Below are positions 43,986 to 60,225 of a stretch of 64,000 bases of DNA, one piece after another. This DNA comes from Thermomicrobium sp. CFH 73360. Its GTDB lineage: Bacteria > Chloroflexota > Chloroflexia > Thermomicrobiales > Thermomicrobiaceae. The number at the start of each line of letters is the position of its first letter. Position 1 is the stretch's first letter. The position numbers were made by a program, and so were the translations under genes. The stretch spans positions 186,001 to 250,000 of the forward strand of contig NZ_JAMSLS010000001.1 of the NCBI RefSeq assembly GCF_023806465.1, written 5' to 3'. A model generated the notes under the pieces. That model worked only from the letters and a program-made list of their open reading frames with translations. It did not search any database and was not told the DNA's origin.

Positions 43986-45260
43986 TCACGCATAACGAAC
44001 GTTCGCTCCTAATGCGGCGAGCTTCCCGACGAGGTCTTCGTAGCCACGCCGCAGATGCTGTGCATCGAGGATGACCGTCTCGCCCTCGGCGACGAGTCCA
44101 GCGAGCACTAAACACGCGCCGCTGCGGATATCTAATGCGCGCACTTCGGTCCCCCGCAGACGAGCCGGGCCGTCGATCCATGCCTGCTGACGATCAACGA
44201 GTTCGATCCGTGCTCCCATCTTGCGGAGCTCGCTCGTGTAACGGAGTCGGTCGTTAAAAACGCGCTCAAAGATACGACTCCGGCCATGAGCTTGAGTCAT
44301 CAAGACAGCAAATGCCGCTTGCAGATCCGTCGGGAAACCTGGGAAGGGGAGTGCTTGAATCTCTGTCGCACAGAGCGGGTGGGGAGCTCGTACCAGCATC
44401 GAGGACTCACTCCACCAGACCTCAGCGCCCGCTTCGCGCAGCTTGTGTGTCAAGGGTGCCATGTCCGGCTCACGTACATGATCCAAAATTACTTCCCCAT
44501 GTGTTATTGCCGCTGCAATAGCGAGCGTTCCCGCCTCGAGGCGATCCGGCAATACAGAGGCACGATATCCCCGGAGCCGATCAAGACCATGCACAACAAT
44601 CCGTGACGTTCCTAGGCCGCTGATTCGCGCACCCATATCTTGCAAGATTTCACCGAGATGGACGATCTCTGGTTCAGCTGCTGCGTTGATAATTGTGGTG
44701 CGCCCCTGGGCCAGGGCAGCGGCCATCAGAAGATTTTCCGTGCCGGTGTGGCTTGGATAGTCCATGTAGATCTCACAGCCTCGTAGCCGTCCGGCACGAA
44801 ACTCGAATGCTCGCTCTCCGACCTCAACCTGGGCACCCAGTTTGCGGAAACCGCGGAGATCGACGTCGACCGGTCGCGTCCCCAGTTGGCATCCCCCTGG
44901 AGGTACGGAGCGAGCCCGACCGAACCGCGCGAGGAGTGGGCCAGTCACCAGGAACGATGCTCGCATGCGCGCGACGAGTTCTGGCGGCGGTTCGAAGACT
45001 TCAATCTCCGCTGCTCTGATTCGGACACGATGCCGCTCGGTGTCGAGATCGACCTCGGCACCGAGGGCCCGCAGCAGTTCCGCCATTACGAAGACGTCAT
45101 CGAGCAAAGGCACGTTCTCAAGGACACACTCCTCCTCCGTTAGGAGCGCCGCGGCCATAGCAGGAAGCGCTGCATTCTTCGCTCCACTAATCGCCACACG
45201 ACCACGCAACGTTCGTCCGCCAACCGTGACGATCCGTTCAGTGGCCGTTGTGACTACCAC
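43986..45260 (-). CDS. murA: UDP-N-acetylglucosamine 1-carboxyvinyltransferase
   Basis: 424 residues from a GTG preceded by AAGGAGG. It makes the first committed peptidoglycan precursor with phosphoenolpyruvate. GAKNAALPAMAAALL holds the catalytic Lys-Asn, PPGGCQLGTRPVD contains the active-site Cys (the fosfomycin target), and LPDRLEAGTLA and DLQAAFAVLMTQAHG are further signatures. It lies directly after atpC with an 11-base gap, so it is probably read from the ATP synthase operon. Confidence 0.97.
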   Translation of the reverse strand: MVVTTATERIVTVGGRTLRGRVAISGAKNAALPAMAAALLTEEECVLENVPLLDDVFVMAELLRALGAEVDLDTERHRVRIRAAEIEVFEPPPELVARMRASFLVTGPLLARFGRARSVPPGGCQLGTRPVDVDLRGFRKLGAQVEVGERAFEFRAGRLRGCEIYMDYPSHTGTENLLMAAALAQGRTTIINAAAEPEIVHLGEILQDMGARISGLGTSRIVVHGLDRLRGYRASVLPDRLEAGTLAIAAAITHGEVILDHVREPDMAPLTHKLREAGAEVWWSESSMLVRAPHPLCATEIQALPFPGFPTDLQAAFAVLMTQAHGRSRIFERVFNDRLRYTSELRKMGARIELVDRQQAWIDGPARLRGTEVRALDIRSGACLVLAGLVAEGETVILDAQHLRRGYEDLVGKLAALGANVRYA

Positions 45261-45271
45261 GGCATCCTCCT

Positions 45272-45727
45272 TCAGGGCTGGGCCTCCGGTAAGGGTGGCC
45301 CGCCAGGTGCAGGTCGCGCCCGTCGCTTCCGCGCCACTGCGAGTCGCACCGTTGACCGCCGGAGCGCCATTTCGGCCCGCCGGCGATCAATATCGGCTCG
45401 GCGCTCACGCAACCGTGCAAGCGCCCGCTGTCTCGCGTCCTCCGCCCGTGCGAGGTCGATCTCCTCAGCTCGCTCCGCCACGTCCGCCAAGACACGGACA
45501 ACGTTGTTCGCGACCTCAAGGAAGCCGCCAAAGATCGTCAGGCTGTCTTCTTCCCGCCCCCGCTTGACACGCATCTCGCCCATACTGAGGAGCGAGACAA
45601 GCGGCGCATGACGTGGGAGAATGCCGAGCGTCCCCTCTGCCCCCGGCGCGAGGACCATGTCGGCATCATCCACCTGGTAGACAAGTCGCTCGGCGGTGAC
45701 CACTTCGACGCGGAGCTTCCCGGCCAT
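45272..45727 (-). CDS. atpC: ATP synthase epsilon subunit
   Basis: 151 residues. The N-terminal beta sandwich has VEVVTAERLVYQVDDADMVL and APGAEGTLGILPRHAPLVSLL. The C-terminal helical hairpin is rich in Arg and Ala (LARAEDARQRALARLRERRA) and carries a longer basic tail than usual. In many bacteria this hairpin inhibits ATP hydrolysis. ATG 45727 follows atpD by 13 bases. Confidence 0.95.
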   Translation of the reverse strand: MAGKLRVEVVTAERLVYQVDDADMVLAPGAEGTLGILPRHAPLVSLLSMGEMRVKRGREEDSLTIFGGFLEVANNVVRVLADVAERAEEIDLARAEDARQRALARLRERRADIDRRRAEMALRRSTVRLAVARKRRARPAPGGPPLPEAQP

Positions 45728-45740
45728 AATCCTCCCCCGC

Positions 45741-48075
<2,335 letters not shown>

Positions 48076-48100
48076 AGCCTCTGGCCCCCTCTCTGGACCG

Positions 48101-50195
<2,095 letters not shown>

Positions 50196-50209
50196 GCTGC
50201 CCCCCTGCC

Positions 50210-50707
50210 CTACCGACGAGCACCATCGAGTTCTGCGAGCGCCCGCTCTACGAGAGCGAGATGTCGCTCACGATCCAGCTCTTCACGGAGGATACGCGTC
50301 GCGGCGAGAATGGCCAGATCAGCCACCTCTCGGCGCAGCTCTGCCCAGACACGCTGTCGTTCCGCCTCAATGGCCTCCTGGGCCTGCTGAATCAGTTGCT
50401 GCGCCTGCTGCTGCGCCTCCTCACGAGCGCGCGCGATAAGTTGTTCGGCGCTCTCGCGAGCACTCGCCACGATTCGCTGTGCCTCTCGCCGCGCCTCAGT
50501 GAGAATTTCTTCGTTCCGCGCCTGGGTCTCGGCAAGTTCGCGCTTCATCCGCTCCGCTGCCTCCAACCCCTCGCGGATCCGCTCCTGCCGCTGATCGATC
50601 ATCCGCGTGATCGGCCCGAGCGCGAAGCGCCAAAACACCGCGAGAAAGAGCAGGAAGGCGATGAGCTGGACGAGTAGGTTTTCACCCGAGATTCCCAGCT
50701 GGTCCAT
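50210..50707 (-). CDS. atpF: ATP synthase b subunit
   Basis: 165 residues. One N-terminal membrane segment (about residues 8-26, [20 protein letters not shown]) and a long charged coiled coil containing [20 protein letters not shown], the peripheral stalk. Single b gene, so a homodimer is expected. A 12-bp hairpin separates it from atpE. Confidence 0.95.
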   Translation of the reverse strand: MDQLGISGENLLVQLIAFLLFLAVFWRFALGPITRMIDQRQERIREGLEAAERMKRELAETQARNEEILTEARREAQRIVASARESAEQLIARAREEAQQQAQQLIQQAQEAIEAERQRVWAELRREVADLAILAATRILREELDRERHLALVERALAELDGARR

Positions 50708-50759
50708 GCTCCTGCCTAGCCCCTCCTACGACATGCTGCGTTTGTCCCGCTGGCGGACG

Positions 50760-50792
50760 GCGCCAGCAGCTCGTCTTGCCAGCTGCTGGCGC
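50760..50792 (-). repeat. 12-bp hairpin between atpE and atpF
   Basis: GCGCCAGCAGCT pairs perfectly with AGCTGCTGGCGC across a nine-base loop. No T-run follows in the direction of transcription, so it is more likely an mRNA processing or stabilising structure than a terminator. It lies just after the atpE coding region, suited to giving more c subunit than the other subunits. Confidence 0.6.
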
Positions 50793-50827
50793 GACCTCAC
50801 CAGCGTGGGCAATTCACTCCACAATGA

Positions 50828-51088
<261 letters not shown>

Positions 51089-51142
51089 TCACCAACCGAC
51101 CCGACGACTCGAACCATCACTCGCTACTCGATCACACATCGC

Positions 51143-52036
51143 TCAGTCGCCACCAGCACCCCGCGCAGCAGCATGAGCCGCATGATGAGATGCATGCCGG
51201 TCACCGCTCTCGTGTTCCTCTTCGTGATGCCCGTCAGCTGAAGCAAGCGCAATGTAGATCAGAGTGAGTACCGCAAAGATGAGGGCCTGAATGAATCCGA
51301 AAAGGACTTCCAGGTACAGGAAGATCACGGGGATAAGGAGACCAATGACACTTATCTTGATCGCATTGGCAATGCCATACATCACAGTTAACAATGTCTC
51401 CCCGGCAAAGATGTTGCCGAAAAGACGGAACGAGAGCGAAACAATTCGCGACAGTTCGCTAATAATCTCGATCGGCAGAAGGAACGGTGGATTCGCCATG
51501 TGCTTAATTCGCCCCCAGAGCCCATGGGCCGACAACCCAGCGATCTGGAAAGCCACGTAGCTGATCAGTGCCATCGCCAAGGTCATGTTCAGATCAGCGC
51601 TCGGCGGACGAAACAGCGGCACCAGTGTCTTGCCGTGTGGCTCTCCTCCAGCCGCTCCTTCACTCGCCGCGACGAGAGCATGACTCCCCTCGTGCCAAAT
51701 CCCAATCGTTCCAATACCCGGCAACAGACCAGTGTAATTGGCAACGATGATGAAAATGAACAGCCCACCGATCAGAGGAAAGATGCGGCGCCCAAGCCGC
51801 CTGCCCGCGGTTCCCTCCACCAGCCCGAGCAGGAACTCCACCACCATCTCGAAGATCGATTGCAGACGACCAGGAACAAGTTGGGCACCCCGTGCCACGA
51901 CCGCGCCAAAGATCACGAGAAAGGCCATTACGAGGAGCATGGTCAAAAAGGAATTCGTGATACGGAGATCGAAGCCTGTGCCGGGGATCGACACCGTCCA
52001 CAACGTCTCCGGCTTCACCGAGATATGGAGCTCCAC
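51143..52036 (-). CDS. atpB: ATP synthase a subunit
   Basis: 297 residues from a GTG that follows AGGAGGTAA, in which TAA is the atpI stop; the GTG at 52075 would overlap atpI by more and lacks that signal. The membrane protein has the proton-channel Arg in LSRIVSLSFRLFGNIFAGETLL and the conserved IGGLFIFIIVANYTGLLPG. The C-terminal tail has His-rich HHEEEHESGDRHASHHAAHA, which is unusual and could bind metal. Confidence 0.95.
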   Translation of the reverse strand: MELHISVKPETLWTVSIPGTGFDLRITNSFLTMLLVMAFLVIFGAVVARGAQLVPGRLQSIFEMVVEFLLGLVEGTAGRRLGRRIFPLIGGLFIFIIVANYTGLLPGIGTIGIWHEGSHALVAASEGAAGGEPHGKTLVPLFRPPSADLNMTLAMALISYVAFQIAGLSAHGLWGRIKHMANPPFLLPIEIISELSRIVSLSFRLFGNIFAGETLLTVMYGIANAIKISVIGLLIPVIFLYLEVLFGFIQALIFAVLTLIYIALASADGHHEEEHESGDRHASHHAAHAAARGAGGD

Positions 52037-52043
52037 GCCCGCC

Positions 52044-52298
52044 TTACCTCCTGCCACGCTGATCACGGTGGCCACCGCTCACGCGCGCCAACTCGTACAG
52101 GGCGTACGATGCCGTCGCCAGCCCAAGGACAACCCCGGCGAGTGTGAAGAGCGGCATCGTACCGAGCCACCGATCGAGGAGCACACCCCCACCAATACAG
52201 AGTACAAGACTAGACACAACCGAGAAGCCGAGTCCCAGGGCTGTCCCGATCGCTTGCCAGTCTCGTCCTTGCGGCGGGCGCGCTCCCGGCCCGCTCAC
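52044..52298 (-). CDS. AtpI/AtpZ-type small membrane protein
   Basis: 84 residues from a GTG. Two membrane segments: ALGLGFSVVSSLVLCIGGGVLLDRW and PLFTLAGVVLGLATASYALYELAR. These match the AtpI/AtpZ family (F0F1-ATPase subunit), which helps Mg2+ or Ca2+ handling and c-ring assembly. It precedes atpB and follows pyrG, with 43 bases between the pyrG stop and its start. Confidence 0.85.
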   Translation of the reverse strand: MSGPGARPPQGRDWQAIGTALGLGFSVVSSLVLCIGGGVLLDRWLGTMPLFTLAGVVLGLATASYALYELARVSGGHRDQRGRR

Positions 52299-52341
52299 GA
52301 TTGCGCATCCTATCACAAACGGTCTGACGACGGCAACGTGC

Positions 52342-54670
<2,329 letters not shown>

Positions 54671-55205
54671 CGACCAGCCGTCCGTTCGCACTGAACACAA
54701 CACGGGACTGGGTGATCGACGAGGGTCCGTCTTTCACATCGGGACCCCAGTATACCCTGTGTCCGTTCACCCTCGCAAGCCAGGGGCTCCGAAGCACCGG
54801 TGGGCCACGCCCGGTGTCAAGAGGGAAGAGAGGGAAATCGGTGTGAGGAGAGGACTTGCGCGTCCTTCGGGATCGACAGCACACCGCTCCTCATTGGCGA
54901 TCGTTCGCCACCTCCGGCTCTGGGAAGGGTCACTTCTGCCACGTTTCTGGACTGCACAAGAAGGCCCAGGCTCATCGACCTCAGTATGACGGAAGCAAGA
55001 GACGCAGCACGTGACGTCCCCGATATTCCAATGCTCTGCAGGAGAAGCCCCCTGTAGGACAACCCCCGAAAGGACATCTCAGATATTCCTGCTAGTCGGC
55101 GCGGACACTCTTTCCCAGAAGCGAACAGATCGGGAGCATGTAAGCAGTCAGTGCGGGCGAGTGTACACTCTCGCCCGCACTGCTAATTGCAAGACTACTT
55201 GGCTG
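54671..55205. other. intergenic region between the acyl-CoA dehydrogenase and MBL genes
   Basis: 535 bases. It contains the terminator at 55150-55181 after the acyl-CoA operon. The rest should hold the promoter of the MBL-pyrG-atp series, but I find no clear -35/-10 pair. No supported open frame or RNA family was seen. Confidence 0.5.
55150..55181. terminator. strong hairpin downstream of the acyl-CoA dehydrogenase gene
   Basis: 12-bp perfect stem AGTGCGGGCGAG / CTCGCCCGCACT with loop TGTACACT. T-runs on either side are poor, so termination would depend on the stem strength. It ends the minus-strand acyl-CoA operon. Confidence 0.65.
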
Positions 55206-56489
55206 TCAGTCGTCCGCTGCCAATTCGTCCAAATGCTGGTAGCCCCAATCAAGATACGGGCGATCGGGGAGCAACGCGCGCTCCAGCATCCGCTCGACCC
55301 GGATCGCATGCTCCCGCGCCCGCTCGTCCGGTGCCCGCTCTGGATCATAGAGCTTGCTCATTTGCTTCCAGATAATCCGCCGCTGGACTTCACTCGTCCC
55401 CTCAACGATGCGTAGGCTACGATAGTTACGGTAGATCCGCTCCAGTGGGTAGTCCCGGCAATACCCTCGCGCACCGAACAGTTGCACAGCGGCATCGACG
55501 ACTTCCTGGCAGGCCTCAGTCGAGTAAAACTTAGCCATTGCCGCCTCTTTAGCAGCAAACTCACCCCGGTCGATCTTCCGTGCTGCCTCATACATCGCCA
55601 GGCGCGACAGCCAAATCTTGGTCGCTGCATCGGCAAGCATCCATTGAATACCCTGGAGGTCCGCCAGAAGCTGCCCAAAGGCACGGCGCCGCTTGACATA
55701 GGCCTGAGCGAGCTCCCACGCGCGTTCAGCATAGGCAATCGCCAGCGCACAACACTTCGTCCGTCCCTCATCGAGTGTGCGCATGAGCAACCTGAAGCCC
55801 CAGCCGACTTCCCCAAGGACATGCTCATCCGGAATGACACAATCCTCAAACACCAGAATGCTCTCGTCGATTCCCGCATTCCCCATCATCTTCTGCCGTC
55901 GCTCAACGCGCATTCCTGGAGTCCCCTTCGGCACAAGGAACACCGTAATCCCGCCGTGCGCTCCCTTGCCGGGGTCGGTTGTCGCAGCGACGGTGAACAC
56001 ATCGCCCCTCTCGGCCCAGGTGATCCAATATTTGACACCATTCAGCACCCAATGGCCATTCCGGCGCTCGGCACGCGTCGTAATACCCTGTCCATCGGAA
56101 CCTACACCGGGTTCGCTCATTGCAAAGACCCCGATGATCTCTCCCCGCGCCAGCCGTGGAAGATATTCGCGCTTCTGCTCTTCTGTCCCACCATGCAGGA
56201 TGGCCAGGCTACCGATCCCATTGTTTAGGTCGATGACGTACCCGATCGCTAGCGGAGCCTTATGGATCTGTTCCAAAACGAGGCATGTCTCGAGGAGGTT
56301 GAACCCCAGCCCACCGTACTCTTTCGGGATCGTCATTCCAAAGTACCCGCGTTTTGCGACATCGGCGATCACCTCGGGCGGCAAGTAATCCGTTCGCTCA
56401 ATCTCATCCTCGAGGGGCATTAGCTCCTCATAGACATAGCGCTTCGTCTCTTCGACGAACTCGAGCACTTCAGGCCGAACACCCTCCAT
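55206..56489 (-). CDS. acyl-CoA dehydrogenase
   Basis: 427 residues. FAD-dependent alpha,beta-dehydrogenation of an acyl-CoA. FAMSEPGVGSDGQGI and HWVLNGVKYWITWAERGD are the FAD-binding motifs, and LFGARGYCRDYPLERIYRNY leads to the catalytic Glu in RIVEGTSEVQRRII, at the usual C-terminal place. Start ATG 56489; the ATG at 56507 overlaps the synthetase stop. Substrate length or branching cannot be inferred. It is the last gene of the operon. Confidence 0.94.
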   Translation of the reverse strand: MEGVRPEVLEFVEETKRYVYEELMPLEDEIERTDYLPPEVIADVAKRGYFGMTIPKEYGGLGFNLLETCLVLEQIHKAPLAIGYVIDLNNGIGSLAILHGGTEEQKREYLPRLARGEIIGVFAMSEPGVGSDGQGITTRAERRNGHWVLNGVKYWITWAERGDVFTVAATTDPGKGAHGGITVFLVPKGTPGMRVERRQKMMGNAGIDESILVFEDCVIPDEHVLGEVGWGFRLLMRTLDEGRTKCCALAIAYAERAWELAQAYVKRRRAFGQLLADLQGIQWMLADAATKIWLSRLAMYEAARKIDRGEFAAKEAAMAKFYSTEACQEVVDAAVQLFGARGYCRDYPLERIYRNYRSLRIVEGTSEVQRRIIWKQMSKLYDPERAPDERAREHAIRVERMLERALLPDRPYLDWGYQHLDELAADD

Positions 56490-56499
56490 GGCACACCCC

Positions 56500-58617
56500 C
56501 TATCCATGGTGCCGAGCCACGATGAGCCCATCCACGACCCATGCCCCCGCCCCGTCTTCCCTGACAATGAGCGGGTTCACTTCCGCCACCTCAATCAGTC
56601 CCTCTCCTGCCTGAGCGAACCAGCTGAACCGCACCAGCGCATCCACCAGCGCCGCTCGATCGCGTGGTGCTTTCCCTCGGTAGCCAGCAAGGAGCGCTGC
56701 ACCTCGCAGCTCACTCAGCATCTCTTCTGCTTCTTCTGCAGTGATTGGAGCACGTCGGTAGACCACGTCCCGCAGGAGTTCCACCAGAACCCCGCCGAGC
56801 CCCACGCTCACCACCATGCCGAACGTCGGATCGTCATGACAGCCGAGAATCACCTCTAATCCCGGAGGTACTTGTTCCTGTACAAGGAAGCCCGTCACAC
56901 CCCCTGGCTGGAACTCAGCGATTCGCTCACTCATCTCCAGCCATGCTCGCTCCAATTCGCGCGGCCCACCGATCCCCAGTCGCACCGCCCCACGCTCCGT
57001 TTTGTGCAGCAGATGCGGTCCGACCGCTTTGAGGACAACCGGATACCCGAGTTCTTCGGCTGCCGCCAGCGCTTCCCCCAGCGTGTGCACCAGCCATTCT
57101 TGCGGATGCCGTAAGCCGATGAGCGCCAACAACCGTTTTGCTTCGTATTCACCGAGTACCGGACTACTCCTCAGCACGCGGGACAGTGCCGCACGGAGCT
57201 CGTCCAGTCCGCTGGGTCGCTGCGGCTGAGGTCTCGGTCGCTCGCGCCATTGCCGGTACCACGCTGCGCGAGCGATAGCCCGGTAGCCGTATTCGGTTCC
57301 TTGCAAGACTGGGACACCGGCACTTCGTAACATGCTCACGGCCGTATTGTCGAGCCCATTTGCCTGGTTCGTTACCACGGCAATCGGCTTTGCTGTGTAT
57401 CGAGAGAGCTTCAGCAGAGCCTGCGCATAGAGTTGCGCTTCCTCCGTCTCCCGCACCATATCCGTACCGAGCACCACGGTGTCCACTGCAGGATCGTCCG
57501 CCAACGCCTGCAGTGCAACGGGGTAGACCTCCTCGAAGTTCCCGGCCCCCCACGCATCAAGTGGATTGCTGATCGGCACGTACGGTGCGAGGACGCCGCG
57601 CAGACGCTCCGCAGTCTGTATGTCCAATGGCGGGAAGGCGATACCAACTCGCTCTCCCCAATCCAAGATCAGTGTCTTTTCGCCACCACTATCGGTTACT
57701 GCGCCGACTCGATTCGTCGCCGGCAGGCGACCAGCCAAGAGGAACTCGGCAACATCGTAGAGCTCGTCGAGCGTGTCAACTCGGATCACTCCGTATTGGT
57801 TTAGGACTCCGGCCACAACCTCGTGTGATCCAGCCAGCGCTCCGGTGTGGGCCAGCACCGCTGCCCGACCTGCTTCCGAGCGCCCCACCTTCAGAACGAC
57901 CACCGGAACACCACGACGGTGAGCCACCTCAACAACCTCGAGGAGGCGAGGTCCATCACGCACTGTCTCCAGGAAGGCCACCAGAAGTTTGACCGCAGGA
58001 TCTTCGAGCGCAGCGGCCAAGTATTCCGCAGCATCTAAAACCGCTTCGTTCCCACTCGAAACGAGATACCGGAAGCGAATGCCGCGTGTGTTGTGGGCAA
58101 GTGACCAGAAGACCGAACCGCTCTGGACGACTCCTGCCACCGCACCAGATGCGAGATCCTCCGGGAGGTGGTAGCCAGTGAGCGTCACCCCTTCGTCAGG
58201 CACGATCAAGCCAAGACAATTCGGTCCGCAGACAGCGACTCCATGCTCTTCGGCCAGGCTCACGAGCTCTGCTTGGATCCTTTGCCCATCCGGTCCTGCC
58301 TCACCGAACCCCGACCCCAGGATCACAGCAGCCCGCACACCAAGTTCCACTAACTCACGGAACGCAAACAGCGTGTTCTCCGGTGAGAGGGCAATCACCG
58401 CACAGTCTGGCACTGCCGGTAATTCACCGATAGATCGGTAGCAGGGATAGCCTTCAACCGGTTGACCACTTGGATGAACTGCCCAAACCGTCCCACGGTA
58501 GCCAAACCGTCGCAGGTTCGCCAGCACTGTCCGCGCCATACGGCGGCGTGGACTTGCACCAACGACCGCAACCGAGCGGGGACGCAATAGCAAACCAAGC
58601 GCTCTCTTGGTCAGCAT
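56500..58617 (-). CDS. ADP-forming acyl-CoA synthetase (acetate-CoA ligase type), fused subunits
   Basis: 705 residues from ATG 58617 with GAGGGG upstream; GTG 58623 is an alternative. The N-terminal CoA-binding Rossmann domain begins RSVAVVGASPRR. The succinyl-CoA-synthetase-like domain contains the phosphohistidine in VLAHTGALAGSHE. The C-terminal ATP-grasp domain has GYPVVLKAVGPHLLHKTE and EVNPLIV. A single chain carrying both alpha and beta subunits is the long ACD form. It makes ATP from acyl-CoA, ADP and phosphate, or activates an acid in reverse. Confidence 0.92.
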   Translation of the reverse strand: MLTKRALGLLLRPRSVAVVGASPRRRMARTVLANLRRFGYRGTVWAVHPSGQPVEGYPCYRSIGELPAVPDCAVIALSPENTLFAFRELVELGVRAAVILGSGFGEAGPDGQRIQAELVSLAEEHGVAVCGPNCLGLIVPDEGVTLTGYHLPEDLASGAVAGVVQSGSVFWSLAHNTRGIRFRYLVSSGNEAVLDAAEYLAAALEDPAVKLLVAFLETVRDGPRLLEVVEVAHRRGVPVVVLKVGRSEAGRAAVLAHTGALAGSHEVVAGVLNQYGVIRVDTLDELYDVAEFLLAGRLPATNRVGAVTDSGGEKTLILDWGERVGIAFPPLDIQTAERLRGVLAPYVPISNPLDAWGAGNFEEVYPVALQALADDPAVDTVVLGTDMVRETEEAQLYAQALLKLSRYTAKPIAVVTNQANGLDNTAVSMLRSAGVPVLQGTEYGYRAIARAAWYRQWRERPRPQPQRPSGLDELRAALSRVLRSSPVLGEYEAKRLLALIGLRHPQEWLVHTLGEALAAAEELGYPVVLKAVGPHLLHKTERGAVRLGIGGPRELERAWLEMSERIAEFQPGGVTGFLVQEQVPPGLEVILGCHDDPTFGMVVSVGLGGVLVELLRDVVYRRAPITAEEAEEMLSELRGAALLAGYRGKAPRDRAALVDALVRFSWFAQAGEGLIEVAEVNPLIVREDGAGAWVVDGLIVARHHG

Positions 58618-59093
58618 GTCCACCCCTCGAATCGCTCCACGGCCTGGCGCACAAAATCAGGCACCGGGTGAGCCTGGCGCGTCCGCACGTCGAAACAGAC
58701 GAGGACCAAACGACCCGATGCGTGTGGCACCTTCTTCTCCCCGTTCATCACTGCGAACTCGACATCGAAGCTCGACCCACCGATCCGACTGATGCGGAGA
58801 CCAATCGCGAGTTCGTCGTCAAAGACTGCCGGGCTTCGCCAGTCAATCTCCGCGTGAACTGCCGCCCAATCGAAGCTCCCCTCCTCGATCGTGCGGCGCA
58901 GGTCGATCCCGAGCGTCCGAAAATACTCCATCAATGCTTGCTCGATGTACTCCAAATACACCGCGAAGTAGACGACTCCCTGCTTGTCACAATCGCGGTA
59001 TCGCACGCGCCAGGGAAACCAGAATCGAAAGACATCCTTTCCAAAATCTGTTGACGATGGCGATGCCGATTGCGCTTTTGTCGTCTCGTTCAT
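58611..59093 (-). CDS. 4HBT-type acyl-CoA thioesterase
   Basis: 160 residues. Hot-dog fold with FPWRVRYRDCDKQGVVYFAV, matching the R-V-x-Y-x-D-x-D-x-x-G-V-V motif and its catalytic Asp, followed by YLEYIEQALMEYFRTLG. It hydrolyses an acyl-CoA thioester. ATG 59093 is preceded by an in-frame GTG one codon earlier. The stop overlaps the start of the synthetase gene. First gene of the acyl-CoA operon. Confidence 0.9.
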   Translation of the reverse strand: MNETTKAQSASPSSTDFGKDVFRFWFPWRVRYRDCDKQGVVYFAVYLEYIEQALMEYFRTLGIDLRRTIEEGSFDWAAVHAEIDWRSPAVFDDELAIGLRISRIGGSSFDVEFAVMNGEKKVPHASGRLVLVCFDVRTRQAHPVPDFVRQAVERFEGWTC

Positions 59094-59453
59094 CACCGTG
59101 ATCGTCTCGTACGCTCGCTAAACCCTACCGGATACGATCAGGCAACACACTACCAGGGACCACCCGGACTGGCAAGAGGAGTTCCGTGCATCTGGGCATC
59201 TCCCGTCCACTGAAGACCGTTCGGGCAGAACGCGCGATCTTCTTCCGTCTGTTCACCAACCTCTGGGGGAAGATAGGAGTTGAACGCAGAAACGATCAGC
59301 TCTCAGTCGGCCAGGTCACCTACCGCTTGTCCAGCACCAGATGAAGCGCTCCAATGATTTGTTCCGCCGGTAATCACGGAGACCACCCTTTGACAGTGCT
59401 TTTCGTTCCCAATTACTTGTGGGATGCGGTGTCTCAGCTTGCAGTGAAACGGG
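59094..59453. other. intergenic region between the thioesterase and recX
   Basis: 360 bases. It should hold the promoter of the acyl-CoA operon (on the minus strand), but no convincing hexamers are seen. The minus strand carries the recX 3' side. A short open frame has no ribosome-binding site and low-complexity product, so I reject it. No repeat or RNA motif recognised. Confidence 0.45.
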
Positions 59454-60167
59454 TCACCTTTCCTCGTGGTCGATCCTCGACGGCCAATCCGTATCTCGCT
59501 CCATCTCGTCGGTGACCTCCGCATCGCTCTCTCCATCCATCCGGTACTCTCGCAGAACCGCGCGGATGACCGACCACGAAAATCCGCGCCGCTGAAGGAG
59601 CCCCGCAAGTCGTCGCTGCGCTGTCTTGGCATCAACGCGCTGCAAGCGCTGCTGGTGCTTCCGCACGAGCTCACGAGCAGCCGCAAGCTCACTCTCAGGA
59701 TCCTCAACCACAACCTCATTGATCAGCTCAGGAGACACACCCTTAGACCGGAGTTCTTGACGCAAAGCTGCTGCACCGCGAGGATTGGTCGCCTGCCGCT
59801 GTGCGACCCACGCTTCAGCGAAGGCTCGATCGTCCACATAGCCGAGCATGCGTAGGCGAGCGAGTGCTTCCTGGATGACTGGCTCACTAAACCGTTTTTG
59901 CCGCAAACGCTGTTGGAGCTCCGCTTCGCTGCGCGGGCGAACACTGAGGAGGCGCAGGCCCACCTCCAGCGCCGCATCGACTGCCGCTGCGTGCTCGATC
60001 GCCGCGCGCCGCTCGGTCGTCACTACCTCGCCAACACGGAGCCCAAGTTCAGCGACCCGCGCTGCACTCAACGTCACCCATGCGATGCCGTTCCGTTCGA
60101 TCCGAAAGCGATCTGCTCGCCGAGGATCGGGAACTACTTGTGTAATGGTCTGAGGAGCTTCATCCAC
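59454..60167 (-). CDS. recX: regulatory protein RecX
   Basis: 237 residues from a GTG with GGAGG seven bases upstream. RecX modulates RecA filaments. An N-terminal extension of about 70 residues precedes three RecX three-helix repeats: LLSVRPRSEAELQQRLRQK, LGYVDDRAFAEAWVAQR, and GAAALRQELRSKGVSPELIN then RRLAGLLQRRGFSWSVIRAVL. recA is not in the window. It is divergent from the YdcF-like gene, 58 bases away. Confidence 0.9.
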   Translation of the reverse strand: MDEAPQTITQVVPDPRRADRFRIERNGIAWVTLSAARVAELGLRVGEVVTTERRAAIEHAAAVDAALEVGLRLLSVRPRSEAELQQRLRQKRFSEPVIQEALARLRMLGYVDDRAFAEAWVAQRQATNPRGAAALRQELRSKGVSPELINEVVVEDPESELAAARELVRKHQQRLQRVDAKTAQRRLAGLLQRRGFSWSVIRAVLREYRMDGESDAEVTDEMERDTDWPSRIDHEER

Positions 60168-60225
60168 CGTTCATCCTCCCCACAGCCCGGCTCCTCTGGC
60201 ACAGTTAGCGCCGGAGGGCGGAGGG

